Assembly: GCF_036010485.1 (NCBI RefSeq)
Contig: NZ_CP108568.1
Coordinates: 5,232,501 to 5,296,500, forward strand
Direction of reading: 5' to 3'
Source: Streptomyces sp. NBC_01198
GTDB taxonomy: Bacteria > Actinomycetota > Actinomycetes > Streptomycetales > Streptomycetaceae
Length of the DNA: 64,000 bases
Both the position numbers and the translations under genes were made by a program. Shown in pieces: positions 1 through 10,738 of the stretch (position 1 is the stretch's first letter; each line of letters begins with the position of its first letter). The notes below the pieces were generated by a model, which was not told the DNA's origin, ran no database searches, and worked only from the letters and a program-made list of their open reading frames with translations.

Positions 1-2100
<2,100 letters not shown>

Positions 2101-2200
2101 CAGTTGCTCGCGTCCACTGTGTGGTTCTGAAACAACCAGCCACCACACACCCACACCCCCTGGCGGGGTGGTCGGGTGGTGTGGTGTGTGTTTCATGGTG
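2101..2200 (+). other. 23S-5S transcribed spacer with imperfect inverted repeat
   Basis: About 100 nt separate the two rRNA genes. A run of CCACCACACACC-type sequence (about 2141-2160) faces a GGTGGTGTGGTG-type run (about 2175-2190), which can fold into an imperfect stem typical of rRNA processing sites. The role in RNase III processing is inferred, not seen. Confidence 0.5.
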
Positions 2201-2319
2201 TTTCGGTGGTCATAGCGTTAGGGAAACGCCCGGTTACATTCCGAACCCGGAAGCTAAGCCTTTCAGCGCCGATGGTACTGCAGGGGGGACCCTGTGGGAG
2301 AGTAGGACACCGCCGAACA
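2201..2319 (+). rRNA. 5S ribosomal RNA
   Basis: A 5S rRNA of about 119 nt. It starts near tttcggtggtcatagcg and ends near ggacaccgccgaac, and the two ends pair as helix I. The conserved internal segment ccgaacccggaagctaag (about 2240-2257) is the classic 5S loop region. It is the last gene of the rrn operon, followed directly by a strong terminator. Exact ends may be off by one to three bases. Confidence 0.96.
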
Positions 2320-2330
2320 ATCTTTGATAA

Positions 2331-2370
2331 AGCGTCGGCCCCCGTGCAATGCACGGGGGCCGACGCTTTT
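2331..2370 (+). terminator. Rho-independent terminator of the rrn operon
   Basis: A perfect 18-bp inverted repeat (2331-2348 against 2350-2367, starting agcgtcggcccccgtgca) with a minimal loop is followed by TTTT. It lies 11 bases after the 5S gene. The minus-strand gene ending at 2389 runs toward it, so the hairpin could serve both directions. Confidence 0.93.
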
Positions 2371-2388
2371 CTGCGTTTACCCGGTCCG

Positions 2389-3831
2389 TCAGTGGTCGGC
2401 GCCCACCGTTTCCTGGGCTTCGTATCCGGGGACCCTCGCCGCGCGCCCGAGGTCGATGTCGAGGGCTTCACGGCGGATGCGCTGGTCGATGTACAGCAGG
2501 GAGACGGCGCCGGCGCTGACCGGCAGGGTCAGGGCGGAGCTGATCACGCCGCCGATGGCGACGATGATGATGGTGGTCCAACTGCTGTCCGTGCTCGCGG
2601 AGAAGACGCTGCTCACGTTGTCGCCGCCCACCGCGTCCGCGATCAGCACGAAGGGCAGCTGGATGACGAAGGACGCGAGTGCTGCGAGGAACAGCATGAG
2701 CATCTGGATGCCGAGGACCCGCCACCACGCGCCGTTGACGAGTTTCACCGAGCGCTTCAACGCTGCTTTGACGCCCTGCTTTTCGAGCATGAGCGCAGGG
2801 GCGGTGAGGCTCCAGAGATTCCACTGCCAGATCGAGACGACGACTCCGAACAGCAGTCCGAGCGAGGCGATGGAGGCGCCGCCCCCTTCGCCGCCGGCCA
2901 GGGCGATCAGCAGACCGGGTGCGGCAGGCACTGCGATGATCAGGCAGAGCGCGATCGGCAGCAGCAGCGCGAGGCCGACGAGCTGCGCCAGCCGCGGGCG
3001 GACGTCCTGCCAGACCGTCGCGACAGTCGTCGGCCGGCCGAGCACCGCGCGGCTGATGACGACGGTGAGCAGGCCGGCGGTGAGGATCACCCCGACCATG
3101 CTGGTCACGACGAGCAGCAGCGATGCCGAGGCACTGCCGCTGAGCGCGTGCAGGATGTCGTGGACGCTCGGGTCGGAGTTCCGGTTGAGGTCATCAATTC
3201 GGGTGTCATCAATAAGGAGTCCACTGATCAGGGCGTTGACGCTCTCCGTCAGAAGCCCCACCACGAAGGCCATCAGCATCGCGGCCCGCCAGTGCTGCCG
3301 CAGGGTGGAGACGGCGCCCTGGAGGATCTCTCCCACGTCCAACGGGCGCAGCGGGATGACGCCGGGCTGCGGCGCGGGCGGCTTGGTGGCGTACGGGGGC
3401 TGGGCGGCGTCGTACTGACCCGCCGTCGGACCCCAGCGCGGGCCGCCGTCCTGTGGCGGCGGGGACGTCCACTGCTGACCCCAGCCGCCGGGGCGGCCTG
3501 TGGCCTCCGGTGCCGGCGCGGGTGCCTCGGACGGCGCGGGCGCGTCGGGACGCGCTGCTGTGGGCGCTGTGGCGGGTTCGGGGGGCAGGGCGGCGGTCGC
3601 CCGCGGGTCCTCGGCCGAGGGCGTGTGCCACTGGCCGGGCGGGGGCTGCTGCTGCGACCAGACGCCGGTCACCGGCGGTACTGCGGGCGGCTTCTGCGCG
3701 GCAGTCCCGTCCTGCTCGCTGCCGGTCTCCTCGCCTGTGGGTGCTGGGGGCGTGTCCTGGGGGCTGTCGCCGCTGTCCGGCTCTGGTGAGCCGGAGGATC
3801 CGGGCGAGGCCCAGCCCGGAGTGTTGGTCAT
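2389..3831 (-). CDS. Membrane protein with glycerophosphodiester phosphodiesterase-type membrane domain (DUF7847-like)
   Basis: 480 residues. Residues 1 to about 157 are a Pro/Gly/Gln/Ala-rich, probably disordered cytoplasmic arm. The conserved entry motif PLRPLDVGEILQGA follows at about 160-173, and then a series of hydrophobic segments to near the C terminus, interrupted by a polar loop around DDTRIDDLNRNSD. This architecture (low-complexity arm, LRPLxVGEIL, multi-span membrane domain) is that of a widespread actinobacterial family annotated by similarity to the membrane domain of glycerophosphoryl diester phosphodiesterases. The catalytic phosphodiesterase domain itself is absent, so no enzymatic role can be claimed. 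The ATG at 3831 begins the only long frame. The gene converges on the rrn terminator and is divergent from mtnA, which starts 91 bases away. Confidence 0.82.
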   Translation of the reverse strand: MTNTPGWASPGSSGSPEPDSGDSPQDTPPAPTGEETGSEQDGTAAQKPPAVPPVTGVWSQQQPPPGQWHTPSAEDPRATAALPPEPATAPTAARPDAPAPSEAPAPAPEATGRPGGWGQQWTSPPPQDGGPRWGPTAGQYDAAQPPYATKPPAPQPGVIPLRPLDVGEILQGAVSTLRQHWRAAMLMAFVVGLLTESVNALISGLLIDDTRIDDLNRNSDPSVHDILHALSGSASASLLLVVTSMVGVILTAGLLTVVISRAVLGRPTTVATVWQDVRPRLAQLVGLALLLPIALCLIIAVPAAPGLLIALAGGEGGGASIASLGLLFGVVVSIWQWNLWSLTAPALMLEKQGVKAALKRSVKLVNGAWWRVLGIQMLMLFLAALASFVIQLPFVLIADAVGGDNVSSVFSASTDSSWTTIIIVAIGGVISSALTLPVSAGAVSLLYIDQRIRREALDIDLGRAARVPGYEAQETVGADH

Positions 3832-3910
3832 CGGAGGCTGCCCTTTCGTATGTGCTGCCGGTACTCATCGCCATCGTGTCACGGGCTGCCGCAGGTCGGC
3901 CCTGGCAGGG

Positions 3911-3922
3911 CAGACTGGGTGG
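3911..3922 (+). promoter_or_regulatory. Putative -10 element of a leaderless mtnA transcript
   Basis: CAGACT (3911-3916) lies 6 bases before the mtnA ATG, and no Shine-Dalgarno sequence is visible. Only the hexamer and its spacing are seen; no good -35 is evident. Confidence 0.35.
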
Positions 3923-4987
3923 ATGGGTGATCACCTCGCGAAATCCGGTCATGGCACGGTCGTTGCGCTGCGTTGGGAGGAGCCGCCGGACGGACCTGTC
4001 CTGGTGCTGCTCGACCAGACGCGGCTGCCGCACGAGGAGGTGGAGCTGGTCTGCACGGACGTGCCGGCGCTCGTGCAGGCGATACGTTCCCTCGCCGTCC
4101 GGGGCGCGCCGCTGCTCGGCCTCGCGGGGGCGTACGGGATCGCGCTGGCCGCGGCCCGCGGTTACGACGTGGACGACGCTGCCGGGGTGCTCGCGCATGC
4201 CAGGCCGACAGCGGTGAACCTCGGCTACGGGGTGCGGCGCGCACTGGCCGCGTTCCGCTCGGCGGGCCACGGTCAGGGGGCGGCCGCCGCGCTCGCGGAG
4301 GCGCGGAGCCTGCATGCCGAGGACGCGGCCGCGAGTACGGCGATGGCGGCGTACGGTGTGCAGCTGCTCACGGAGTTGGCGCCGGGCGGCGGCTACCGGA
4401 TCTTGACGCACTGCAACACCGGCGCGCTGGTGTCCGGCGGAGAAGGGACCGCGCTAGGCGTGGTCAAGGCGGTGCACCGGGCAGGGGAGCTGCGGCGGTT
4501 GTGGGTGGACGAGACCCGTCCGCTCTTCCAGGGCTCCCGGCTGACGGCGTGGGAGGCGGCGCGGGCGGGGATGCCGTACACGCTGCTGGCCGACAACGCC
4601 GCGGGGTCGCTGTTCACGGCGGGCGAGGTGGACGCGGTGCTGATCGGGGCGGACCGGATCGCGGCCGACGGGTCGACGGCGAACAAGGTGGGAAGCTATC
4701 CGCTGGCGGTGCTCGCCCGTTATCACCACGTGCCGTTCGTCGTGGTCGCGCCGACGACGTCGGTCGATCAGGGCACCCCTGATGGGGCCGCGATTGAGGT
4801 GGAGCAGCGGCCTGGGAGCGAGGTGACGGATCTGGCTCCCTCACCGCTCGGTACGCAGGCCTATAATCCGGCATTCGATGTCACACCGCCGGAGCTGATC
4901 ACCGCGATCGTCACGGAGAACGGTGTGGTGTCACCGGTGACTGCCGAGAGCCTCGCGGCGGTCTGCGCACAGAAGGACGCTCGGTGA
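3923..4987 (+). CDS. mtnA: S-methyl-5-thioribose-1-phosphate isomerase
   Basis: 354 residues, normal length for MtnA. It interconverts 5-methylthioribose-1-phosphate and methylthioribulose-1-phosphate in the methionine salvage pathway (cytosol). Visible signatures are RGAPLLG (60-66), THCNTGAL with Cys164, and GADRIAADGSTANKVGSY with Asp244; the Cys/Asp pair matches the catalytic residues of the family. The open frame extends upstream to 3500, but that part is antisense to the neighbouring gene and lacks family sequence, so the ATG at 3923 is preferred. It stands alone; a short hairpin (4987-5002) overlaps its stop. mtrA follows after 147 bases on the same strand. Confidence 0.93.
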   Translation: MGDHLAKSGHGTVVALRWEEPPDGPVLVLLDQTRLPHEEVELVCTDVPALVQAIRSLAVRGAPLLGLAGAYGIALAAARGYDVDDAAGVLAHARPTAVNLGYGVRRALAAFRSAGHGQGAAAALAEARSLHAEDAAASTAMAAYGVQLLTELAPGGGYRILTHCNTGALVSGGEGTALGVVKAVHRAGELRRLWVDETRPLFQGSRLTAWEAARAGMPYTLLADNAAGSLFTAGEVDAVLIGADRIAADGSTANKVGSYPLAVLARYHHVPFVVVAPTTSVDQGTPDGAAIEVEQRPGSEVTDLAPSPLGTQAYNPAFDVTPPELITAIVTENGVVSPVTAESLAAVCAQKDAR

Positions 4988-5089
4988 CGCTCCGTGGAGC
5001 GTGGTGAGCGGAGCGGTCCACACGTTTTCCACAGGCTGCAACTGGGGGGCAGCGCAACCGTGCACAACCATGGACAATAGTCGCATAGC

Positions 5090-5113
5090 GTGACCTTGAT
5101 CACGAAAGGTCAC
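5090..5113 (+). promoter_or_regulatory. Inverted repeat upstream of mtrA (possible operator)
   Basis: GTGACCTT (5090-5097) and AAGGTCAC (5106-5113) form a perfect 8-bp inverted repeat around an 8-base centre. It sits 21 bases before the mtrA start chosen here. Its size and position suggest a dimer binding site, possibly autoregulatory; the binder is unknown. Confidence 0.45.
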
Positions 5114-5134
5114 CAGTATCGATATGCAAATGGG

Positions 5135-5824
5135 ATGATGGTCGGTATGAAGGGACGTGTCCTGGTCGTCGACGACGACACTGCGCTGTCAGAGATGCTT
5201 GGCATCGTGCTGCGCGGAGAAGGTTTCGAGCCGTCGTTCTGCGCGGACGGTGACAAGGCGCTGGCCGCTTTTCGGGAGGCCAAGCCGGATCTGGTGCTGC
5301 TCGATCTGATGCTGCCCGGGCGGGACGGTATCGACGTCTGCCGGCAGATCAGGGCCGAATCAGGCGTGCCGATCGTCATGCTCACGGCGAAGAGCGACAC
5401 GGTGGACGTGGTGGTCGGCCTGGAGTCGGGCGCTGACGACTACGTCATCAAGCCGTTCAAGCCCAAGGAGCTGGTGGCCCGGGTTCGGGCGCGCCTGCGG
5501 CGGGCCGAGGAGCCCACGCCGGAGCAGCTGACCATAGGCGATCTGGTGATCGACGTGGCCGGCCACTCGGTGAAGCGTGACGGCCAGCCGATCGCGCTCA
5601 CGCCGCTGGAGTTCGACCTGCTGGTCGCGCTCGCCCGCAAGCCGTGGCAGGTGTTCACCCGTGAGGTGCTGCTGGAGCAGGTGTGGGGCTATCGGCACGC
5701 GGCGGACACCCGGCTGGTGAACGTACATGTGCAGAGGCTGCGCTCCAAGGTCGAGCAGGACCCGGAGCGCCCGGAGATCGTGGTGACCGTCCGCGGGGTC
5801 GGTTACAAGGCGGGACCGGGCTGA
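5135..5824 (+). CDS. mtrA: Two-component response regulator MtrA (OmpR family)
   Basis: 229 residues. The N-terminal receiver domain has acidic residues VVDDD at 11-15, the phospho-acceptor Asp57 in LLDLMLPG, Thr84 and Lys106 in YVIKPFKP. The C-terminal winged-helix DNA-binding domain (about 135-229) contains LTPLEFDLL, a DTRLVNVHVQRLRSK recognition helix and the ending VRGVGYKAG. The sequence is almost that of Streptomyces MtrA, a global regulator of development, envelope and osmotic responses. Start codons at 5135, 5138 and 5147 are all possible; 5135 gives the MM...MKGRVLVV beginning seen in relatives, and no strong ribosome site decides. The partner kinase gene begins two bases after the stop. 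Confidence 0.95.
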   Translation: MMVGMKGRVLVVDDDTALSEMLGIVLRGEGFEPSFCADGDKALAAFREAKPDLVLLDLMLPGRDGIDVCRQIRAESGVPIVMLTAKSDTVDVVVGLESGADDYVIKPFKPKELVARVRARLRRAEEPTPEQLTIGDLVIDVAGHSVKRDGQPIALTPLEFDLLVALARKPWQVFTREVLLEQVWGYRHAADTRLVNVHVQRLRSKVEQDPERPEIVVTVRGVGYKAGPG

Positions 5825-5825
5825 G

Positions 5826-7787
5826 ATGTGCGCGTCGTACGAGCGTGAGCGGCTGGAGAGCCGGCTCGCGGACCCCATGCGCGGTCTGCAGCCGGTGATC
5901 CGCTCGTGCGCGCGCTGGGCACGGCGTCCGCTGCAGCCGGCAGCCCGGCTGTGGCGGCGCAATCTCCAGCTGCGGGTGGTCGCCTTCACCTTGCTGATGT
6001 CGGTGGGCGTGGTGCTGCTGCTCGGATTCGTGGTCATCGGCCAGGTGCGGAACGGCCTGCTCGACGCCAAGGAGAAGGCGGCGGAGAATCAGGCCACCGG
6101 CGGCTTCTCCGTCGCCTTGAACATGGCGAGCCCGGGCAGCCAGGCGCAGGACAGCTCGGGGACGGGGTCGACTCCCGACCCCGTCGACTCGGGCACCTGG
6201 CTCAACAACCTGGTCGCCCAGTTCCAGAGCGGTGGCGCGGGTGTGTACTGGATCGCCACGCTGAGCCCGGCCGCCGACACGGGCGCGGGCGACTTCGGCG
6301 GGTCCAGCGTCGACCCCCGCGGAGCCCGCGGTTCGAATCATGCCTCGCCCACGGCCAGCATTCCCAAGGCCCTCAGCGACGCGGTCGAGACGCACACCGG
6401 CCCCCTCAAGCAGTACACGATGCTCAGGTTCGACAACGGCACCCAGCCACGGCCCGCGCTCGCGGTCGGCAAACGCCTCACGGACCCCAACGGCAACGCG
6501 TATCAGCTGTACTACCTGTTCCCCTTCGACCAGGAGGAGAAGACCCTCGGCCTGGTCAAGGGCACTCTGGCGACGGCCGGCATCTTCGTGGTGGTGCTGC
6601 TGGGCGCCATCGCCTGGCTGGTGACCCGGCAGGTGGTCACGCCGGTTCGGATGGCCGCCGGGATCGCCGAGCGCTTCGCGGCGGGCCGGCTGCAGGAACG
6701 CATGCAGGTCTCCGGTGAGGACGACATCGCGCGGCTCGGCGAGTCGTTCAACAAGATGGCGCAGAGCCTCCAGGTCAAGATCCAGCAGCTGGAGGACCTG
6801 TCGAGGATGCAGCGCCGCTTCGTCTCCGACGTCTCGCACGAGCTGCGGACCCCGCTGACGACGGTACGGATGGCCGCGGACGTCATCCATGACGCGCGCA
6901 CCGACTTCGATCCGGTGACGTCCCGCTCGGCCGAACTGCTGCAGAACCAGCTGGACCGCTTCGAGTCGCTGCTGTCGGACCTGCTGGAGATCAGCAGGTT
7001 CGACGCGGGCGCGGCCGAGCTGTCGGCGGAGCCGATAGACCTGCGCGAGGTCGTCCGGCGCGTGGTCGACGCGGCGGAGCCGCTGGCGGAGCGCAAGGGC
7101 AGCCGCGTGGTGATACGCGGCGACGCCCAGCCGGTCATCGCCGAGGCCGACCCGCGCCGGGTCGAGCGGGTGCTGCGCAATCTGGTGGTCAACGCGATCG
7201 AGCACGGCGAGGGCCGGGATGTGGTCGTGCGGCTGGCGACCGCCGACGGTGCGGTCGCCGTGGCGGTCCGGGACTACGGTGTCGGGCTCAAGCCCGGCGA
7301 GGCGACCCGGGTGTTCAACCGCTTCTGGCGGGCCGACCCGGCGCGGGCGCGTACCACCGGCGGCACGGGCCTGGGGCTGTCGATCGCCGTGGAGGACGCG
7401 CGGCTGCACGGTGGCTGGCTCCAGGCGTGGGGCGAGGCGGGCGGCGGATCGCAGTTCCGCATGACGCTGCCGCGCACGGCCGGCGACAGCCTGCGCGGGT
7501 CCCCCATCGCGCTGGAACCTGACGATTCACGCCGCAACCGCGGTCTGATCGCGTCGCAGGCGGCCCTGGCGAGCGTGCCCGCACCGCGAGCGGGGAGCGG
7601 GTTCGGCGCTTCCGGCGCGGCGGGCAACGGGCACGGGACGGACGCGGGGCGGTCGCGCCCGCCGCTCATACCGCCGATGCCCAGCGTGGCTCCGGCGCGC
7701 CCGGCGACGGCGGATCCCGCCGCACTGCCGGGCAACGGGGCGCGGGTGGTGGAGCGCAGGGAAGCGACTCGGGAGGACGAGGCCTGA
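5826..7787 (+). CDS. mtrB: Sensor histidine kinase MtrB
   Basis: 653 residues. Order: a cytoplasmic N-terminal arm, TM1 at about 50-72, an extracellular sensor region to about 248, TM2 at about 249-270, a HAMP linker (270-322), a HisKA domain with His338 in SDVSHELRTPLTT, and an ATPase domain with N box (RNLVVNAIEHGEG, from 451), G1 (DYGVG, 483-487) and G2 (GGTGLGLSI, 512-520). A tail of about 110 residues after the ATPase domain is Ala/Pro/Gly-rich and lacks a known domain. It phosphorylates MtrA. Its stop overlaps the lpqB start by one base (TGATG), so mtrA-mtrB-lpqB are translationally linked. Confidence 0.95.
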   Translation: MCASYERERLESRLADPMRGLQPVIRSCARWARRPLQPAARLWRRNLQLRVVAFTLLMSVGVVLLLGFVVIGQVRNGLLDAKEKAAENQATGGFSVALNMASPGSQAQDSSGTGSTPDPVDSGTWLNNLVAQFQSGGAGVYWIATLSPAADTGAGDFGGSSVDPRGARGSNHASPTASIPKALSDAVETHTGPLKQYTMLRFDNGTQPRPALAVGKRLTDPNGNAYQLYYLFPFDQEEKTLGLVKGTLATAGIFVVVLLGAIAWLVTRQVVTPVRMAAGIAERFAAGRLQERMQVSGEDDIARLGESFNKMAQSLQVKIQQLEDLSRMQRRFVSDVSHELRTPLTTVRMAADVIHDARTDFDPVTSRSAELLQNQLDRFESLLSDLLEISRFDAGAAELSAEPIDLREVVRRVVDAAEPLAERKGSRVVIRGDAQPVIAEADPRRVERVLRNLVVNAIEHGEGRDVVVRLATADGAVAVAVRDYGVGLKPGEATRVFNRFWRADPARARTTGGTGLGLSIAVEDARLHGGWLQAWGEAGGGSQFRMTLPRTAGDSLRGSPIALEPDDSRRNRGLIASQAALASVPAPRAGSGFGASGAAGNGHGTDAGRSRPPLIPPMPSVAPARPATADPAALPGNGARVVERREATREDEA

Positions 7788-9628
7788 TGCGTGCCAAGGG
7801 GGGCCGCGCCCTGCGCGTGCTCAAGGTCGGCGCGCTGCCGCTGGGCGCTGCCCTGCTGCTGGCCGGATGCGCGTCCATGCCGAGCAGCGGCGAGGTCCGC
7901 AAGGTCGACAACGGGCACCTGACGGACGGCGACGCGCAGGTGCGGGTGTTCGGCATCCCGCCGCACCCGGGCGAGAGCGCCTCGGAGATCGTCAGCGGTT
8001 TCCTGGAGGCCACCACCAGCGGCGAATCCGACTTCGCCACGGCCAAGAAGTACCTGAGTACGGATTTCAAGGACCACTGGAATCCGTTCGCGGGCATCAG
8101 CGTGCTGTCCAACGGTCCGCAGAGCGACGACGGCACCGACACCGATCCCAAGGCGACGACGGCCACGGTCGGGGTGTCGGGCACCAAGGTGGCGCTGGTG
8201 GACGTCAAGCACGCCTACCAGCCCGACCAGGGCGACTTCCGCACCACGGTGCGGCTGGTCAAGCAGGGCACCGAGTGGCGGATCGCCCGGCTGCCCGACG
8301 GACTGATCCTGTCCGAGCCCGACTTCCAGCGGATATACCGCTCGGTGAACATGTACTACTTCGCCAAGCTGGGTTCGGACGCCGAGCGGTCGGGAAAGCG
8401 GCATCAGACGCTGGTCGCCGACCCGGTGTATCTGCGCAGCCAGCAGACCGACTCGCTGGCCTCCACCGTGTCGGCACTGCTCGGCGGTCCGACGGACTGG
8501 CTGGCGCCCGCTGTCACCTCGGCGGCCCCCTCCGGTCTGCAGATCTACGGCAAGGGCCCGGGCCAGGGCGTCACGCTCGACGATTCGCAGCACCTCAAGG
8601 TGCGGCTGAACAAGCCGGCGGACCGGCTGGGGTCGGAGCAGTGCCGGCGGCTGGCCGCGCAGCTCATCGCCACCGTGCAGGGGCAGGCATCCGTGACGCT
8701 GGAGTCGGTGGACGTCCAGCGCGCCGACGGAGCGACGGCCTGCACGCTGTCGAGCGTCCAGGCGCGGGAGTACGGGCCGGCGAATTTGATCGGTTCGGCG
8801 GCCGGGCCGTACTTCATCGGGTCCGAGCAGCACCAGCTGTACGAGATGCCGACGGACGACGGGGCGGCGAATCCGGTGCGCGGGCCGTTCGGGTCCGCCA
8901 AGGCGGACCTGGCGTCGGTCGCGGTGCGCCGCGACGGGCAGGTGGCCGCGGGGGTCAAGACCGACGGGCGGCGGCTGGTGGTCGGCTCCCTGGAGAACGA
9001 CGAGCCGTTCCAGGTCTCGCAGCTGACCAGTTCCGCGCAGGACCCGAAGGACGGCCTGAGCGCGCCGAGCTGGGACGGTTTCGACGACCTGTGGGTGGCC
9101 GACCGCAATCCGGCGGTCTCCAAGCTGTACGTGCTGCGCAACGGCACGGGGGCGCCCGCCGAGGTGCAGGTGCCGAAGCTGGACGAGCGGGTGGAATCGC
9201 TGCAGGTCGCCTCCGACGGGGTGCGGATCGTCCTGGTGGTCGACGAGAAGGGCGTCAAGACGCTGCAGCTCGGGCTGATCGACCGGGCCGGCACGCAGGA
9301 CAAGCCGAAGTTCACCGTGACGGGGCTGCACGATCTCACTCCGACAGGGGAGACGGTCAGCTCGGTGTCGTGGGCGGGCGCCAGCCGGCTGGTGGTGCTG
9401 GGCAGCGACCGCGAGCGCGGCGGCGGGCAGCAGATCCAGTACGTGAACACCGACGGGTCCGCGCTTCCCCCGCTGGAGAGCATCGGCGAGGCGGCGTCGG
9501 TGGCGGCCTCCGAGGACCAGACCAGGCCGCTGCTGGCGTCCTACAACGGCTACGTGTACTGGCTGCCCGACGAGTCGAACTGGAAGAGGGCCAGCCCCAA
9601 GGGCAGCAGCCCGGTCTACCCGGGCTGA
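7787..9628 (+). CDS. lpqB: Lipoprotein LpqB, MtrAB accessory protein
   Basis: 613 residues. A lipoprotein signal peptide ends in LLLAGC with the lipidated Cys28. A GerMN-type domain lies at roughly 190-320, followed by a repeat-rich C-terminal half consistent with the beta-propeller described for LpqB. In mycobacteria and streptomycetes LpqB sits outside the membrane and modulates the MtrB sensor, which fits the position here directly behind mtrB with a one-base overlap. The ATG at 7787 is used because it couples to the mtrB stop and leads straight into the signal peptide. A GC-rich hairpin covers the stop codon. Confidence 0.95.
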   Translation: MRAKGGRALRVLKVGALPLGAALLLAGCASMPSSGEVRKVDNGHLTDGDAQVRVFGIPPHPGESASEIVSGFLEATTSGESDFATAKKYLSTDFKDHWNPFAGISVLSNGPQSDDGTDTDPKATTATVGVSGTKVALVDVKHAYQPDQGDFRTTVRLVKQGTEWRIARLPDGLILSEPDFQRIYRSVNMYYFAKLGSDAERSGKRHQTLVADPVYLRSQQTDSLASTVSALLGGPTDWLAPAVTSAAPSGLQIYGKGPGQGVTLDDSQHLKVRLNKPADRLGSEQCRRLAAQLIATVQGQASVTLESVDVQRADGATACTLSSVQAREYGPANLIGSAAGPYFIGSEQHQLYEMPTDDGAANPVRGPFGSAKADLASVAVRRDGQVAAGVKTDGRRLVVGSLENDEPFQVSQLTSSAQDPKDGLSAPSWDGFDDLWVADRNPAVSKLYVLRNGTGAPAEVQVPKLDERVESLQVASDGVRIVLVVDEKGVKTLQLGLIDRAGTQDKPKFTVTGLHDLTPTGETVSSVSWAGASRLVVLGSDRERGGGQQIQYVNTDGSALPPLESIGEAASVAASEDQTRPLLASYNGYVYWLPDESNWKRASPKGSSPVYPG

Positions 9629-9654
9629 CCGCCGGCCGGGCCTGGCCGGCGGTC
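9627..9654 (+). terminator. Hairpin at the end of mtrAB-lpqB
   Basis: GACCGCCGGCC (9627-9637) pairs perfectly with GGCCGGCGGTC (9644-9654) around GGGCCT. There is no T-run, as is common for high-GC actinobacterial terminators. It overlaps the lpqB TGA. Confidence 0.6.
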
Positions 9655-9752
9655 AGGCCCGCCCGGCGGTTGTCAGGTGCCTGCTCGGAGTTGTCCACAG
9701 CCCCCGAACGAGTGACTGGCAGCCGGACACCGGCAGCGGCCAGAGTGAATGC

Positions 9753-10460
9753 ATGCGGGGCTGGTGGCGAGAGGTCGCCGGACTGGTGCTGCCGGCGGAC
9801 TGCGCCGGCTGCGGGCATCCGCGGACGGAACTGTGCGAGCGGTGCCGGGGGCTGCTGGGCGGGGCGTCCTCGGTGCGGCGGGTGCGTCCCGTGCCGGAGC
9901 CGGCCGGGCTGCCACCGGTCTACGCGGCGGGGCGGTACGGCGACGAGGTGCGGGCCGTGCTGCTGGCACACAAGGAAAGGGGCGTGCTGGGCCTGGCCCG
10001 CCCGCTGGGAACGGCCCTTGCCGCGGCTGTAGGGCCGCTGGGCGTCGCCGGGACGGTGCTGCTGGTCCCGGTGCCCTCCGCGCGGCGGGCAGTGGCCAGG
10101 CGGGGCCATGACGCCACGGCGCGGATGGCCCGTGCCGCGGCCGCGGTGCTGCGCCGGCAGGGGACGCCGGCCCGGGCGCTGACCGCACTGCGGCAGGGGC
10201 GGGCGGTCGCCGACCAGTCCGGCCTGGACGGCGCGGGCCGGCTGGCGAATCTGTCCGGTGCGGTGGAGGCGGCTGGTGCCTGTGTGGCGCTGCTCGCGGC
10301 GGCGCCGGTGGTGCTGGTCGACGACCTGATGACCACCGGAACGTCACTGAGCGTGGCGGCGGAGGCGGTCACGGTGGCGGGCGGGAGGGTGGCGGGAGCG
10401 GCGGTGGTGGCGGGACCGGAGGACATCGAAACCCACGTCCGACGACATCGTCGCAGGTGA
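9753..10460 (+). CDS. ComF family phosphoribosyltransferase-like protein
   Basis: 235 residues. The N terminus holds a four-cysteine zinc-ribbon pattern (Cys17, Cys20, Cys28, Cys31). The C-terminal half is a type I phosphoribosyltransferase fold with the PRPP-binding loop VLVDDLMTTGTS (187-198) and a conserved RRGHDATARMA segment at 117-127. ComF proteins are linked to DNA uptake in Firmicutes; the role in Streptomyces is not established, so only the family is claimed. CAGAGT lies 6 bases before the ATG and there is no clear Shine-Dalgarno sequence, suggesting a leaderless mRNA. hpf follows after 278 bases that contain no convincing gene. Confidence 0.88.
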   Translation: MRGWWREVAGLVLPADCAGCGHPRTELCERCRGLLGGASSVRRVRPVPEPAGLPPVYAAGRYGDEVRAVLLAHKERGVLGLARPLGTALAAAVGPLGVAGTVLLVPVPSARRAVARRGHDATARMARAAAAVLRRQGTPARALTALRQGRAVADQSGLDGAGRLANLSGAVEAAGACVALLAAAPVVLVDDLMTTGTSLSVAAEAVTVAGGRVAGAAVVAGPEDIETHVRRHRRR

Positions 10461-10738
10461 CAGCGGGCCGATTTCACCCGAATGGAGGTAGCGCTCCGCT
10501 GGGGATGCCGGCTCCCGCAGTCCGGGACTATGTTCGGGGGAGAGGGAAGCGAACACTATGGGGTGTTGATCTTCCCAGTGGGGCAGGAGGAGGTGAAAGC
10601 CGCGGCTTCGTGGTACCGGGTGAGCCCGGGACGCGGAGCGGCAGCAAACGCAGCGCCGGACGGGACTGGCACCCGGGCCGGCCTCAGCGAAAGGGACCGC
10701 TGCCGGTCAGCCGGCGCGGTCCGGGAACGGAGTTCTGC

